A stretch of 64,000 bases of DNA, taken from contig NZ_JACAQA010000041.1 in NCBI RefSeq assembly GCF_013385425.1, positions 62,001 to 126,000 of the forward strand. The letters are read 5' to 3'. This DNA comes from Pseudomonas gingeri. Lineage in GTDB: Bacteria > Pseudomonadota > Gammaproteobacteria > Pseudomonadales > Pseudomonadaceae. The notes beneath the pieces are model-generated. The model saw only the letters and a list, made by a program, of their open reading frames with translations, was not told the DNA's origin and did no database searches. Both the position numbers and the translations under genes were made by a program. Of this stretch, positions 51,448 through 62,305 are shown piece by piece (position 1 is the first letter of the stretch; each line of letters starts with the position of its first letter).

Positions 51448-53472
51448 CTAGACCGGACGGCTTCCGGGTTTGATGGCGCGAGGGGCCTGCAACGCTTCTT
51501 CCGGGCTGCTGAAGTTGGCGCCTTTGGGCGGACGTGGGCCCGCGCTCGACGGACTGCCCGCCGCGGCGAAATCGGCGGCCAATTGCGGGCTGGCAAAGGT
51601 CTGCGCCTGGGTGATGGCCGGCCCATAGCTGGCGACCATCATCGTGTCGGGATACACCGGGTTACCGGGGATCCCCTGGCGCACTTCCAGCAAACCCATG
51701 GAGCCGAAGATATCGACCATGGTCTGCATCTGGACGGCGGTCGGGGTCTTTTTCGGATAGTTGATGTCCAGCGGTGCGTTCCAGTTGCTGCGATCGGCAA
51801 AGGCGTCGCGACGTTGCTCCGGTGCCACCGAGGGATCGATGACCAGGGCGTAATCGGCATCGCTGAGGACCTGGTTGGGTACGCGGGCCGGCCAGAAGGT
51901 CGAGGTGAACGGGTTGTAGGCCTGGTCGTAGCCGCCACGGCAATATGCGGTGTCGGCCTGCCAGGGCAGCCCCATCCAGCGGTTCAGGTCGCCGGGGGCT
52001 TGTCCGTAAAGCGGACCGCCGACGGCCAGCGCCTGGGTCTGGTCCAGGGTCGCCCCGTAGTCGGGCTGCGGGTTGCCCGCCGCGCGTTGGCGGATGCGCC
52101 AGGGCTTGGCGTACAGCGGCAGGTGGCGCATCGGCCAGGTCAGTTCGCAGCCAGGGTGGAAGGCATCGGCCAGGCAGAAGTCGAGGGCCGCGCGGTCGAG
52201 CATCGCCGGCTGTTCGGCCAGGGGCACCGAGTCGAGGTGACCCGGCGGCGGCTCGCGGGTCCAGTCGGCTTCGAAGGTCCCGGCGGCCCAGCTGGAGAGG
52301 ACCAGGTACTGGGTCTGGGTAATCGCCGAATTCTGCCGTGGGCTCTGGTTGGGCACCGAACTCATGAAGTCGCCATAGATCCATGGCCAGGGCAGAACGT
52401 TGCCATCGGTCGGTTCGGGCTGGCGGAAACTGTTGAAGATCTGCCGGCGGGTTTCGGCGAAGAGGTCATAGTTACCCGGTGCCGGTTTGCTCGCCAGCTG
52501 GGCGATAAAGGCCGGGTCTTCGAAGTTGTAGCGGCCGTGGTGGCCGAACTGGGTGGCAAAGCCCTGGTTGACCCATTGCAGGCCCGACAGGCGTTGCAGG
52601 ATCGGATAGACGTCATGGCGGAACGACACCGAGGTGTTCGGCGTCAGCCAGCCGGCCTGGATAAACAGGTCGTAGGTCAGGTCATACAGGGTGCGCACGG
52701 CCTTGACCTGCGGCGCGTAGTTCGGTGGTGCGGTGACGACCCAGGCCGACTCCACCGGGATCGAGCGCCCGCCGATGCTGACCTGGGCGCTGACCGGGCC
52801 ATCGGAGGTGTCGTCGAACCAGCCGTCGGCGTTGATGAAGCTGTTGCCGTCGGCGGGATTGAAGATCGGCGTGCCGGCGGGCGAGGCCGAGACACCGCGC
52901 CCGCCGAGGAACAGCAGCCGACCCTGGGCATCGGTGCGCAGTTCGCCGAGGTTGACCGGGGTGTCTTCGTACTGCCCGTTGAATTCGACACCGCTCTGGT
53001 TCGGCCCGCTGATGCTTTGCAGGCCGCCGTCGATGGTCAGGGCCGCGCGGGCCTTGGGGTCGGTGATCTTCGCGTTGCGCAGGGGCAGCACCACGGTGGC
53101 GGCTTCGGGGATGTCCATCGCCAGTTGCCACTGGTACCACTGCGCCTTGCTGTTGGCGACATGGGCCGACCAGACGATATCGGCGTTTTCCACGGTCAGC
53201 TCGGCGACCACTTCTCCGGCCAGGTTGTAGCCATACAGCCGGAACTCGGCGGCCTGGCGCTTCAGCGCCCCCTGGGCATCGCGGTAGAAGCCCAGGGGCT
53301 CGGGTCGCGGTGAGGTCACCAGGGGGCCGACAAAGTATTCCGCCTCGCTGTTGCCGACCCGCGCCACGCCGATGGCGGGGTGGATCGCGGCGCTGACGAT
53401 GCGATTGTCTTTGCTGGGGGAGGAAGGGGTGTCGCCGTGGTAGTGCGTGGTATGACCGGGCGTGATAGACAT
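51448..53472 (-). CDS. LodA/GoxA-family CTQ-dependent amino-acid oxidase
   Basis: 674 residues from the ATG at 53472 with GGAG seven bases upstream (a TTG five codons earlier is weaker). The N-terminal SAAIHPAIGVARVGNSEAEY is the family start. The cofactor residues can be placed: Cys442 in FHPGCELTWP and Trp504 in LPWQADTAYC, 62 residues apart, similar to the spacing in Marinomonas LodA. Known members oxidise lysine (LodA) or glycine (GoxA), releasing H2O2 and ammonia; the substrate here cannot be decided. No signal peptide, as in the family. Confidence 0.9.
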   Translation of the reverse strand: MSITPGHTTHYHGDTPSSPSKDNRIVSAAIHPAIGVARVGNSEAEYFVGPLVTSPRPEPLGFYRDAQGALKRQAAEFRLYGYNLAGEVVAELTVENADIVWSAHVANSKAQWYQWQLAMDIPEAATVVLPLRNAKITDPKARAALTIDGGLQSISGPNQSGVEFNGQYEDTPVNLGELRTDAQGRLLFLGGRGVSASPAGTPIFNPADGNSFINADGWFDDTSDGPVSAQVSIGGRSIPVESAWVVTAPPNYAPQVKAVRTLYDLTYDLFIQAGWLTPNTSVSFRHDVYPILQRLSGLQWVNQGFATQFGHHGRYNFEDPAFIAQLASKPAPGNYDLFAETRRQIFNSFRQPEPTDGNVLPWPWIYGDFMSSVPNQSPRQNSAITQTQYLVLSSWAAGTFEADWTREPPPGHLDSVPLAEQPAMLDRAALDFCLADAFHPGCELTWPMRHLPLYAKPWRIRQRAAGNPQPDYGATLDQTQALAVGGPLYGQAPGDLNRWMGLPWQADTAYCRGGYDQAYNPFTSTFWPARVPNQVLSDADYALVIDPSVAPEQRRDAFADRSNWNAPLDINYPKKTPTAVQMQTMVDIFGSMGLLEVRQGIPGNPVYPDTMMVASYGPAITQAQTFASPQLAADFAAAGSPSSAGPRPPKGANFSSPEEALQAPRAIKPGSRPV

Positions 53473-53664
53473 AAATGCGCTCCGCAATCCGTGCTGGGAG
53501 GACGGGCCCGACGGGCGGGCAGGGTCCCTGGGCGGGTGCCGGACATCACATTCGCAGCACCGTCCGCAGACTCTAGTAAAGGGCCCGCGGTTTGTCGAAT
53601 GGCCTTTTGCTATTGCCCAGGCGGCTATCCGACGCCCTGGTTATAGAGCGCCTCGCGGGGTGTC

Positions 53665-53692
53665 GATCAGCTCGCCTTGGCCATGATCGGCC
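53665..53692. repeat. Displaced copy of the fdh-like gene's 3' end (possible att remnant)
   Basis: On the minus strand it reads PIMAKAS and stop, matching the last codons LIMAKAS and stop of the fdh-like gene at 55847-55874 (24 of 28 bases). It lies 2.18 kb downstream and just past the stop of the AlbA_2/HATPase gene. Confidence 0.7.
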
Positions 53693-53694
53693 TA

Positions 53695-55647
53695 TTACTG
53701 TCGAGGCGAGGGGATAGGAGATATTCCTTGTTCCGCAAGCCACAGGCGGCCGGCCTCGGTTGTTCGATAGGCCTGTTGCGGGTGATTGACCACTTCGGGA
53801 TGTAGGTATTCCAGAAAGCCTTCTTTGTCGCGCAGTGGGTTGATATGCCCAGTCTTCAGCGGCCCCATCTGCCTGTGTAATTGCCTGGCCAGCTGTTCGG
53901 CGCTGTGTGGCCGGATTGAGCAAAGCCAGAGGATTAAAGGCCACAGCTTTTCCTTGCGCGCTTTGGATGAGAGCGTCTTGATCGCGACCAGCAGTGTAGG
54001 GGGGAACTCGCTTGTATTCGGGGTGAGGTCACTCGTATTTGGGATCAGGTCACTCGTATTTGGGGCCAGGTCACTCGTATTTGGGACCTTAGTGGCGTCG
54101 GTTGTGACTATCGAGGTGGTTTGTCGTGCGTCGAAAGATGGAGGTGCGGGCAATTCGGCGAGTTGGTAATAGGTTGAGGGACCACCACCGCCTTTTACCA
54201 GCAGGCCGCGATCATGATGCAGCCTGCGCAACACTTGGCTGGCCGCCAGCGTGTCGAGTCCACTGATATCACGCAGGGCCGCATTATCAACCGCGCCGGT
54301 TTCCGACGCTAAAATCAGGGCCTTGGCCTCATCATCAGTCAGGTGCAGGTGGTTGAATTGCTGAAGCCAGCGTAACTGTTCCTCACCCAGCAATTGGTGG
54401 AGCAGGTAGTGAGCGGTGAACTGGTTTTCCAGTTGATGGCTGCTGAACACCGGGGCTGTCAATCCCAACTCCTGAAGCAAGCGGCGCATGGTGCGGATAC
54501 CGGTGCCTTTGGTTTCGGCGAAATCCAAGTCATAGAGCACACTGGCAATGACCGGATTGCGCAATAGCGAGCCCATTTCTCCGAGCATCGTCGTGGGTTT
54601 GAGTGAGTAGCCCGCGTTGCGGATTTCCAGTCGGTTGCTGTAACGCACCACGAGTGTTGGTTGGTTGATCTGATAGTCCCTGTGCATGAGCGCATTCACA
54701 ACCGCCTCGCGAATCACTTTCTGAGGCAACAGCGGTTGATCGGAACGTTGTGTTTCTCCCTCACGCAAACGAAAGTGCCGGGGTATGTCATCAAGAATCG
54801 TGGCCTCCAGTCGTGCTATCAGTCGAATCAATGGTTCGCGGAAATCCAGGGTGGTCGCAAAACGTTGTGTCGGATCTTGCACCCATTGCACACCCTGGAT
54901 TCGCACATAATCCACGCGCACGGCTGGCAATAGACGACGAAGAGCCAGAGACTTGCCTAGCAATAGAAGTCCTGCAACGTTAGGGCGTAGGCGCCCGTTG
55001 GTTTCCTTGACGAGATTGAGTGCGCGCAGCATTTCCTCGTCGTTAGCCAGCAACTCCTCTGCCTGCGGACGCACCCTTGCGCGTAGCTGGCGATACAGAG
55101 AAATGGTGCCAGAATCCAGGTCCTCCCACTCGGCATCCGGGAGAACGACCTGCTCGAAACTCAGTCCTGACTTAGCCAGTAACAGAGGCTCAAGCTCTTG
55201 CTGGGAACATTCGTAATCACCATTGAGACCGCGTCGCCAGACGCCAGTCTTACGTTTGTTTTTGCTGTCGAATTTACCCTTGAACACACAAGGCTTTGCC
55301 GCTGCGTCCAGCTCGGGTACATAAACGGCGATGATCCGTTTGTCTTCCAGCACTACGGCTTCGCATTGCACCGGAATGGGCGTTTCGAATTGCTCACGGC
55401 AATTGACCTGAATGTCATTCAGCAGCTTGTCGATGTCTGTTACGCCATCGAGCCAGAACTTATCGTGAAACTCGTCCGGCTCGCACACGCCCAGCAGTAG
55501 ATACCCGCCACCCAACCCTGGTTCATTGGCGAAGGCACAGAGGGTCTGCATGATTGAGCTGCCAACTTGTCCGGCACGTTTCGCCTCGATGCGCGGGTGC
55601 TCATCGAGTAGACGAAGTTCATCAAAAAGAGACTCGACCGATTGCAT
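53695..55647 (-). CDS. AlbA_2 (Schlafen-type) / HATPase putative transcriptional regulator
   Basis: 650 residues from the ATG complementary to 55645-55647, nine bases after a near-perfect GGAGGTGA. Domains: AlbA_2 nucleic-acid/ATP domain (about 10-150; RIEAKRAGQ, GGGYLLLGV), a linker, then a HATPase_c_4-like ATPase (about 300-420; EAVVNALMHRDY and KGTGIRTMRRLL) and winged-helix-like C-terminus. Such COG2865 proteins are poorly understood and common in genomic islands and near defence genes. A 7-residue repeat (PNTSDLx, four times, about 520-546) forms a linker. GC content looks lower than the neighbours. It lies between two copies of the fdh gene end, so it was probably acquired. Confidence 0.8.
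   Translation of the reverse strand: MQSVESLFDELRLLDEHPRIEAKRAGQVGSSIMQTLCAFANEPGLGGGYLLLGVCEPDEFHDKFWLDGVTDIDKLLNDIQVNCREQFETPIPVQCEAVVLEDKRIIAVYVPELDAAAKPCVFKGKFDSKNKRKTGVWRRGLNGDYECSQQELEPLLLAKSGLSFEQVVLPDAEWEDLDSGTISLYRQLRARVRPQAEELLANDEEMLRALNLVKETNGRLRPNVAGLLLLGKSLALRRLLPAVRVDYVRIQGVQWVQDPTQRFATTLDFREPLIRLIARLEATILDDIPRHFRLREGETQRSDQPLLPQKVIREAVVNALMHRDYQINQPTLVVRYSNRLEIRNAGYSLKPTTMLGEMGSLLRNPVIASVLYDLDFAETKGTGIRTMRRLLQELGLTAPVFSSHQLENQFTAHYLLHQLLGEEQLRWLQQFNHLHLTDDEAKALILASETGAVDNAALRDISGLDTLAASQVLRRLHHDRGLLVKGGGGPSTYYQLAELPAPPSFDARQTTSIVTTDATKVPNTSDLAPNTSDLIPNTSDLTPNTSEFPPTLLVAIKTLSSKARKEKLWPLILWLCSIRPHSAEQLARQLHRQMGPLKTGHINPLRDKEGFLEYLHPEVVNHPQQAYRTTEAGRLWLAEQGISPIPSPRQ
54011..54091. 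repeat. 21-bp tandem repeat inside the AlbA_2/HATPase gene
   Basis: CTCGTATTTGGG recurs at 54032, 54053 and 54074, with a diverged unit at 54011. Period 21 bp, encoding PNTSDL plus one variable residue. The period keeps the frame, so copy-number change would alter only linker length. Confidence 0.9.
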
Positions 55648-55848
55648 CAGCACAGATCACCTCCACCCCGTGTACCCGCGCAGGTTGGCGGCGCTGAGGC
55701 ATGGGCTTTGGGGCTGATCATTCACCAACAGGTTCAAAAGGTGGATGCAGAAAGAGCTCTTTTACTTGCCTGAATTTTCCTGGAAGTCCGCAGCCCGTTG
55801 CTTCTGCCATTTGGCAGGGCGCCGTTGCAGCGCCCCGCCATTCGCTGA

Positions 55849-58193
<2,345 letters not shown>

Positions 58194-58197
<4 letters not shown>

Positions 58198-59033
58198 GCG
58201 GGTTTCTCCATCGCAGGGCTGTAGACCCGCGGCGCATTCTTTTGCGGCAGGTGGATGAGATTGAGGTTGTGCCGGCGCGCCCACTGCAGGGCCAGGCCGG
58301 TAGGCGACGACAGGCTGACCAGGGTTTGGATGCCGGCGCGCAGGACTTTCTGGATCAGTTCGAGGCTGCAACGGCTGGTGACAATGGCCAGGCCGCCAGC
58401 GGTCGGGATGTTTTGCCGGATCAGCGCGCCGATCAGCTTGTCCAGGGCGTTGTGTCGGCCGATGTCTTCACGGCCCAGCAGCAATTGGCCCTGGTCGTTC
58501 ATGAACAGGGCGGCATGCACGGCCCCGGAATATTGCCCCAGGGGCTGGAAGGCGCCGATGCGTTGGCGCAGGCCGTCGAGCCAGGCGGCCGGCGGCAAAG
58601 GCGCGCCGGGCAGCATCTGGAGTTCGGGCAGTGCCTGTTCCAGCGCTTCCACGCCGCACAGGCCGCAGCCACTGGTGCCGGCCAGCTGGCGGCGTTGCTG
58701 CTTGAGGTTCCAGAACGCGCGACTGGCGATTTCCACCTGGGCGTACTGGGCCGAGCCGCTGCCGCTGAGTTTCAGGTCGTAGATTTCAGAGGCGTCGGCA
58801 ATGATGCCGCTGCCGATGCTGAAGCCGACGATAAAGTCTTCGAGGTCCGTGGGGGTGACCAGCATGACCGCCTGGCTGATGCCGTTGTAGGCAATCGCCA
58901 GGGCCACTTCTTCGGCAAGGGCCGTCTCAGCGGTTTCGCTGCGATCGAGGTCGCTGTACTGGTAGCTCTGGCTGGCGGCGGGCACGGCTGTCGAGGCGGC
59001 AGGGAGCGCGCAGGTGGGATCCTTGGCGTTCAT
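58194..59033 (-). CDS. fdhD: Formate dehydrogenase accessory sulfurtransferase FdhD
   Basis: 279 residues. Sulfurtransferase loop GTSGCGLCGVE with Cys123 and Cys126, matching E. coli Cys121/Cys124. VGFSIGSGII and GREDIGRHNALDKLIG are conserved. FdhD passes sulfur from IscS to the Mo cofactor of FdhF-type enzymes, which fits its overlap with the following oxidoreductase gene. Confidence 0.94.
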
Positions 59034-59128
59034 GGGGGCATTACCGGCGGAATATCCAGTGTCAAGATTAGGCGCGACAAAGGGTCGCGTCTAATCGCTA
59101 GTACTGATCTGCCGATAGAGCCCGTCGA

Positions 59129-59524
59129 TCAAGCCTTGTTCGATGATCGTTGGTGGAGGGCGAAACAGGCTTCCGCCAAGGCCGAGCGTGGTGCTCCCCG
59201 GCGCATGATCAGGCCGAGGCGTGCCAGGGTCCGGGCTTCGGCGATGGGTTGCAGGCGCAGGGTACCGACCAGATTGCCGCGACAGGCGGCGGCTTCGGCC
59301 TGCAGGCCGTCGTAGGCCGCCAGCACGGTACGAGCCCAGGCCAGGACCCGTTCGCCAGGGGCGGTGAAACCTTCGAAACGCTGGCCGCGGTTGACCAGTT
59401 GCAGGTCGAGTTCTTCTTCCAGGCTGCGCAGGCGCATGGACAGCGTCGGCTGAGTGATGTGGCAGTGGCTGAAGTGTCGGGTCTCGTCCAGGGCAATCAG
59501 GAATTTCAGCTGTTTGATGTCCAT
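59129..59524 (-). pseudogene. Decayed LysR-family regulator (internal in-frame deletions)
   Basis: 131 residues against about 300 for the family. The N-terminus MDIKQLKFLIALDETRHF and LEEELDLQLVNRGQRFEGFT are typical LysR HTH and linker. However, about five residues are missing inside the HTH before CHITQPTLSMRL, and after GTLRLQ the sequence jumps to PIAEARTLARLGLIMRRGAP, which looks like the C-terminus of a LysR effector domain. The reading frame stays open, so these look like in-frame deletions. In P. aeruginosa an intact LysR gene occupies this place beside fdhD. It is unlikely to bind DNA or inducer normally. Confidence 0.72.
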
Positions 59525-59580
59525 CGTCGCTCCGCGGGCTGTACAGCCGGGGATTCTAGCGCGCCTGGCTTCGAACTTGC

Positions 59581-60246
59581 TTATTCCAGGCCTTCGATCA
59601 AGGTCCGGTAATCACCTACGGCGTTGAATTCCTCGGTGTCCTTGGGGCCCTTACGGCTGTCCGGCTCGCTGACCGCGAGCAAGTGCGCCACGCCGAAGCG
59701 CCGGGCGCTGCGCAGGATCGGCAAGGTGTCGTCGATAAACAGGCTGCGGGCCGGGTCGAAGTCGATATCGGCCTGCAAGGCGTCCCAGAACTGCGGGTCT
59801 TCCTTGGCGAAACCGTAGTCATGGGAACTGATCAAACGCTCGAAATACGGCGCCAGTTCGATGCGCTCCAGCTTCAATGACAAGGAATCGCGGTGGGCGT
59901 TGGTAATCAGGATGACCCGCTTGCCAGCCCGACGGATGGCTGCCAGGAAGGTATCGGCATCCGGGCGCAGCGCAATCAGATGGGCCGTCTCCAGCTTCAA
60001 CTCACGCACCGGCAGCTTCAACTCGGCGCTCCAGAAGTCCAGGCAGTACCACTTCAACTGGCCGGCATGGTCCCTGAACAACGGCGTCAGCTCCTGCTCG
60101 GCCCGTTCCCGGCTGACACCATGCAGATCGGCATACCGCTGGGGCAGGTGCTCCATCCAGAAATGGTTGTCGTAGTGCAGGTCCAGCAGGGTGCCGTCCA
60201 TATCCAGCAGAACGGTGTCGATGTCGCGCCAGGGCAATGAGGGCAT
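59581..60246 (-). CDS. yrfG: GMP/IMP 5'-nucleotidase YrfG (HAD superfamily)
   Basis: 221 residues from MPSLPWRDIDTVLLDMDGTL; the frame's earlier start is not supported. HAD motif I DMDGTLLD, motif II ILITNA, motif III Lys in GFAKEDPQF and motif IV FIDDTLPIL are all in order, with the helical cap in between (HYDNHFWMEHLPQRYA). It dephosphorylates purine nucleotides. Divergent from nudE, 89 bp apart. Confidence 0.92.
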   Translation of the reverse strand: MPSLPWRDIDTVLLDMDGTLLDLHYDNHFWMEHLPQRYADLHGVSRERAEQELTPLFRDHAGQLKWYCLDFWSAELKLPVRELKLETAHLIALRPDADTFLAAIRRAGKRVILITNAHRDSLSLKLERIELAPYFERLISSHDYGFAKEDPQFWDALQADIDFDPARSLFIDDTLPILRSARRFGVAHLLAVSEPDSRKGPKDTEEFNAVGDYRTLIEGLE

Positions 60247-60335
60247 GGGAAACTTCTCGAACGGTAAAGGATATCCGACACAGACAATCGGAAAAGCCAC
60301 GGTATAGTAACCCGTTCACGCCCAGGAGCCGCCCC

Positions 60336-60902
60336 ATGCGCCAGAAACCCACCGTCCTCGCCCGCGAAATCATCGCCAGCAGCCGTTTGTTCCGTGTCGA
60401 AGAAGTGCAACTGCGCTTTTCCAATGGCGTTGAGCGGACCTATGAGCGCCTGGTCGGCCGAGGCGCCGGTTACGGGGCGGTGATGATCGTGGCGATGATC
60501 GATGCCGAGCATGCCCTGCTGGTGGAGGAGTATTGCGGCGGCACCGACGAGTACGAGCTGTCCCTGCCCAAGGGCCTGATCGAGCCGGGCGAGGACGTGC
60601 TGGCGGCGGCCGAGCGTGAACTCAAGGAAGAAGCCGGTTATGGCGCGCGGCAACTGGAGCACCTGACCGAGCTGTCCTTGTCGCCCGGTTATATGAGCCA
60701 GAAGATCCAGGTGGTCCTGGCCACCGACCTGTATGAAGAGCGCCTGGAAGGCGACGAGCCGGAGCCGATGCGGGTCGAGCGCGTCAATCTGCGTGAGTTG
60801 TCCGCCCTGGTGCAGAACCCGCAGTTCAGCGAGGGGCGGGCCCTGGCGGCGTTGTACCTGGCGCGAGACCTGTTGACCCAGCGTGGAGTTTTTCAATCGT
60901 GA
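60336..60902 (+). CDS. nudE: ADP compounds hydrolase NudE (Nudix)
   Basis: 188 residues from MRQKPTVLAREIIASSRLF, AGGAG nine bases upstream. Nudix box GLIEPGEDVLAAAERELKEEAGYG (about 85-108; residues G, E, R-E-x-x-E-E and G in place). It hydrolyses ADP-ribose, Ap3A and NADH-type compounds. Overlaps cysQ by 4 bp. Confidence 0.94.
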   Translation: MRQKPTVLAREIIASSRLFRVEEVQLRFSNGVERTYERLVGRGAGYGAVMIVAMIDAEHALLVEEYCGGTDEYELSLPKGLIEPGEDVLAAAERELKEEAGYGARQLEHLTELSLSPGYMSQKIQVVLATDLYEERLEGDEPEPMRVERVNLRELSALVQNPQFSEGRALAALYLARDLLTQRGVFQS

Positions 60903-61741
60903 GTGAGTTTTTTTCGAATCTGCCGCACCCCTACCTGGCCCCGGTGATCGACCTGGCGCGCCGCGCCGGCGAGGTGATCCTGCCGTTCTGGCGGGCGAAT
61001 GTGCAGGTCATGGACAAGGCCGATGCCTCGCCGGTGACCGCCGCCGATATCGCTGCCCATCACCTGATTCTCGATGGGTTGACGGCGCTGGACCCAAGCA
61101 TCCCGGTGCTGTCCGAAGAGGACGCCGATATCGCCCTGGCCGTACGGGCCGGCTGGCAGCGCTGGTGGCTGGTGGACCCGTTGGACGGCACCAAGGAGTT
61201 TATCGCCGGTAGCGAAGAGTTCACGGTGAACATTGCCCTGATCGAGCAGGGCCGGGTGGTGTTTGGCGTGGTGTCGATGCCGACCAATGGTCGCTGCTAT
61301 TTCGGCGGTGCCGGCCTGGGCGCCTGGCGTGCGGACGCCGACGCGGCGCCGCTGCCGATCCGGGTACGTGACGTGCCGGCGGCGGGCGAGGCGTTTACCG
61401 TGGTTGCCAGTCGCCGGCATTCGAGCCCGGAGCAGGAAAAATTGTTGGCGGGGCTGAGCAGTAGCTTGGGGGAACTGGCGTTGGCGAATATCGGCAGTTC
61501 GTTGAAGTTCTGCCTGCTGGCTGAAGGCGCGGCGGACTTTTATCCGCGCCTGGCGCCGACTTCGCAGTGGGATACGGCGGCGGCCCAGGGCGTGCTGGAA
61601 GGCGCGGGCGGCGAGGTGCTGGAGTTGAGCGGCGAACGCTTCAGCTATCCGCCGCGCGAATCATTGCTCAATCCGTTTTTCCTGGCGTTGCCGGCCAAGG
61701 CGCAGTGGCGTGGGCAGTTGCCGGACTTGTTGCGTAGCTGA
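60899..61741 (+). CDS. cysQ: 3'(2'),5'-bisphosphate nucleotidase CysQ
   Basis: 280 residues from a GTG that overlaps the nudE stop. Inositol-phosphatase-fold metal sites: VLSEEDADI (about residues 63-71), WLVDPLDGTKEFI (about 92-104) and WDTAAAQGVLEGAGG (about 222-236). It removes PAP, a by-product of sulfate assimilation, so it links to the sulfur theme of the window. Confidence 0.95.
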   Translation: MSEFFSNLPHPYLAPVIDLARRAGEVILPFWRANVQVMDKADASPVTAADIAAHHLILDGLTALDPSIPVLSEEDADIALAVRAGWQRWWLVDPLDGTKEFIAGSEEFTVNIALIEQGRVVFGVVSMPTNGRCYFGGAGLGAWRADADAAPLPIRVRDVPAAGEAFTVVASRRHSSPEQEKLLAGLSSSLGELALANIGSSLKFCLLAEGAADFYPRLAPTSQWDTAAAQGVLEGAGGEVLELSGERFSYPPRESLLNPFFLALPAKAQWRGQLPDLLRS

Positions 61742-61755
61742 AAGCAGCGCCGAAC

Positions 61756-61786
61756 CCTGTGGGAGCAGGCTTGCCCGCGAAGAGGC
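61756..61786. repeat. Single REP element
   Basis: CCTGTGGGAGCAGGCTTGCC followed by CGCGAAGAGG, one copy without an inverse partner, just after cysQ. Confidence 0.7.
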
Positions 61787-61827
61787 CTCGCAGCCTTGCG
61801 CCGTCTACACGGACACCGCCGCACTCC

Positions 61828-62283
61828 TCAGCGGTGCAGCACGTACTGCCCGCTGAAGCGCACCGCCGCGTCCTCACTGCCCTCATTCACCACCCGCGTC
61901 TCAAGCGTCAACCGCGCCCGTCCATACCGCTGGTAGGTTGCGAGGAATTTCTTCCAGACCTTTTCCTGCGGCGCATCACAGATCGCCTGGGCATCCCCCG
62001 TCACCGGCAGTGGATAACCGATCTGCCCCTCCTGGATCACGATATGCCCATCCTCGATGCCGGCCTCGCGCAGGCTCAGGTGCAACCAGCCCCAGCCGGC
62101 CAGCACCGCGCCGCAATAGAGACTGCCGCCGAACATGGTGCTCTTGTGGTTGACGTTGGGTTCCAGCGGCAGGTGCAGGCGCAACTGCCCGGCCTGCCAA
62201 TCCAGGACCTTCAGCTTCATGTCGCGGGTAAGCGGAATATCGTGATGGAGAACGGATTCCAGGTAACGACTGTCGCGGTTCAT
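61828..62283 (-). CDS. YiiD_C-type hot-dog thioesterase
   Basis: 151 residues. The C-terminal thioesterase domain of YiiD is recognised by NHKSTMFGGSLYCGAVLAGW (about 43-62) and by IVIQEGQIGYPLPVTGDAQA. E. coli YiiD joins this to an acetyltransferase domain; here the domain stands alone. Probable acyl-CoA or acyl-ACP thioesterase, substrate unknown. Confidence 0.82.
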   Translation of the reverse strand: MNRDSRYLESVLHHDIPLTRDMKLKVLDWQAGQLRLHLPLEPNVNHKSTMFGGSLYCGAVLAGWGWLHLSLREAGIEDGHIVIQEGQIGYPLPVTGDAQAICDAPQEKVWKKFLATYQRYGRARLTLETRVVNEGSEDAAVRFSGQYVLHR

Positions 62284-62305
62284 GCACTGACCTCTTGGCG
62301 GTGAT

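Noticed and set aside
50896..53313. 805-codon plus-strand frame opposite LodA/LodB
   Set aside because: It spans two real minus-strand genes and has no recognisable motif.
54011..54091. Possible CRISPR array
   Set aside because: The units are 21 bp, directly adjacent without spacers, and encode a protein repeat in frame.
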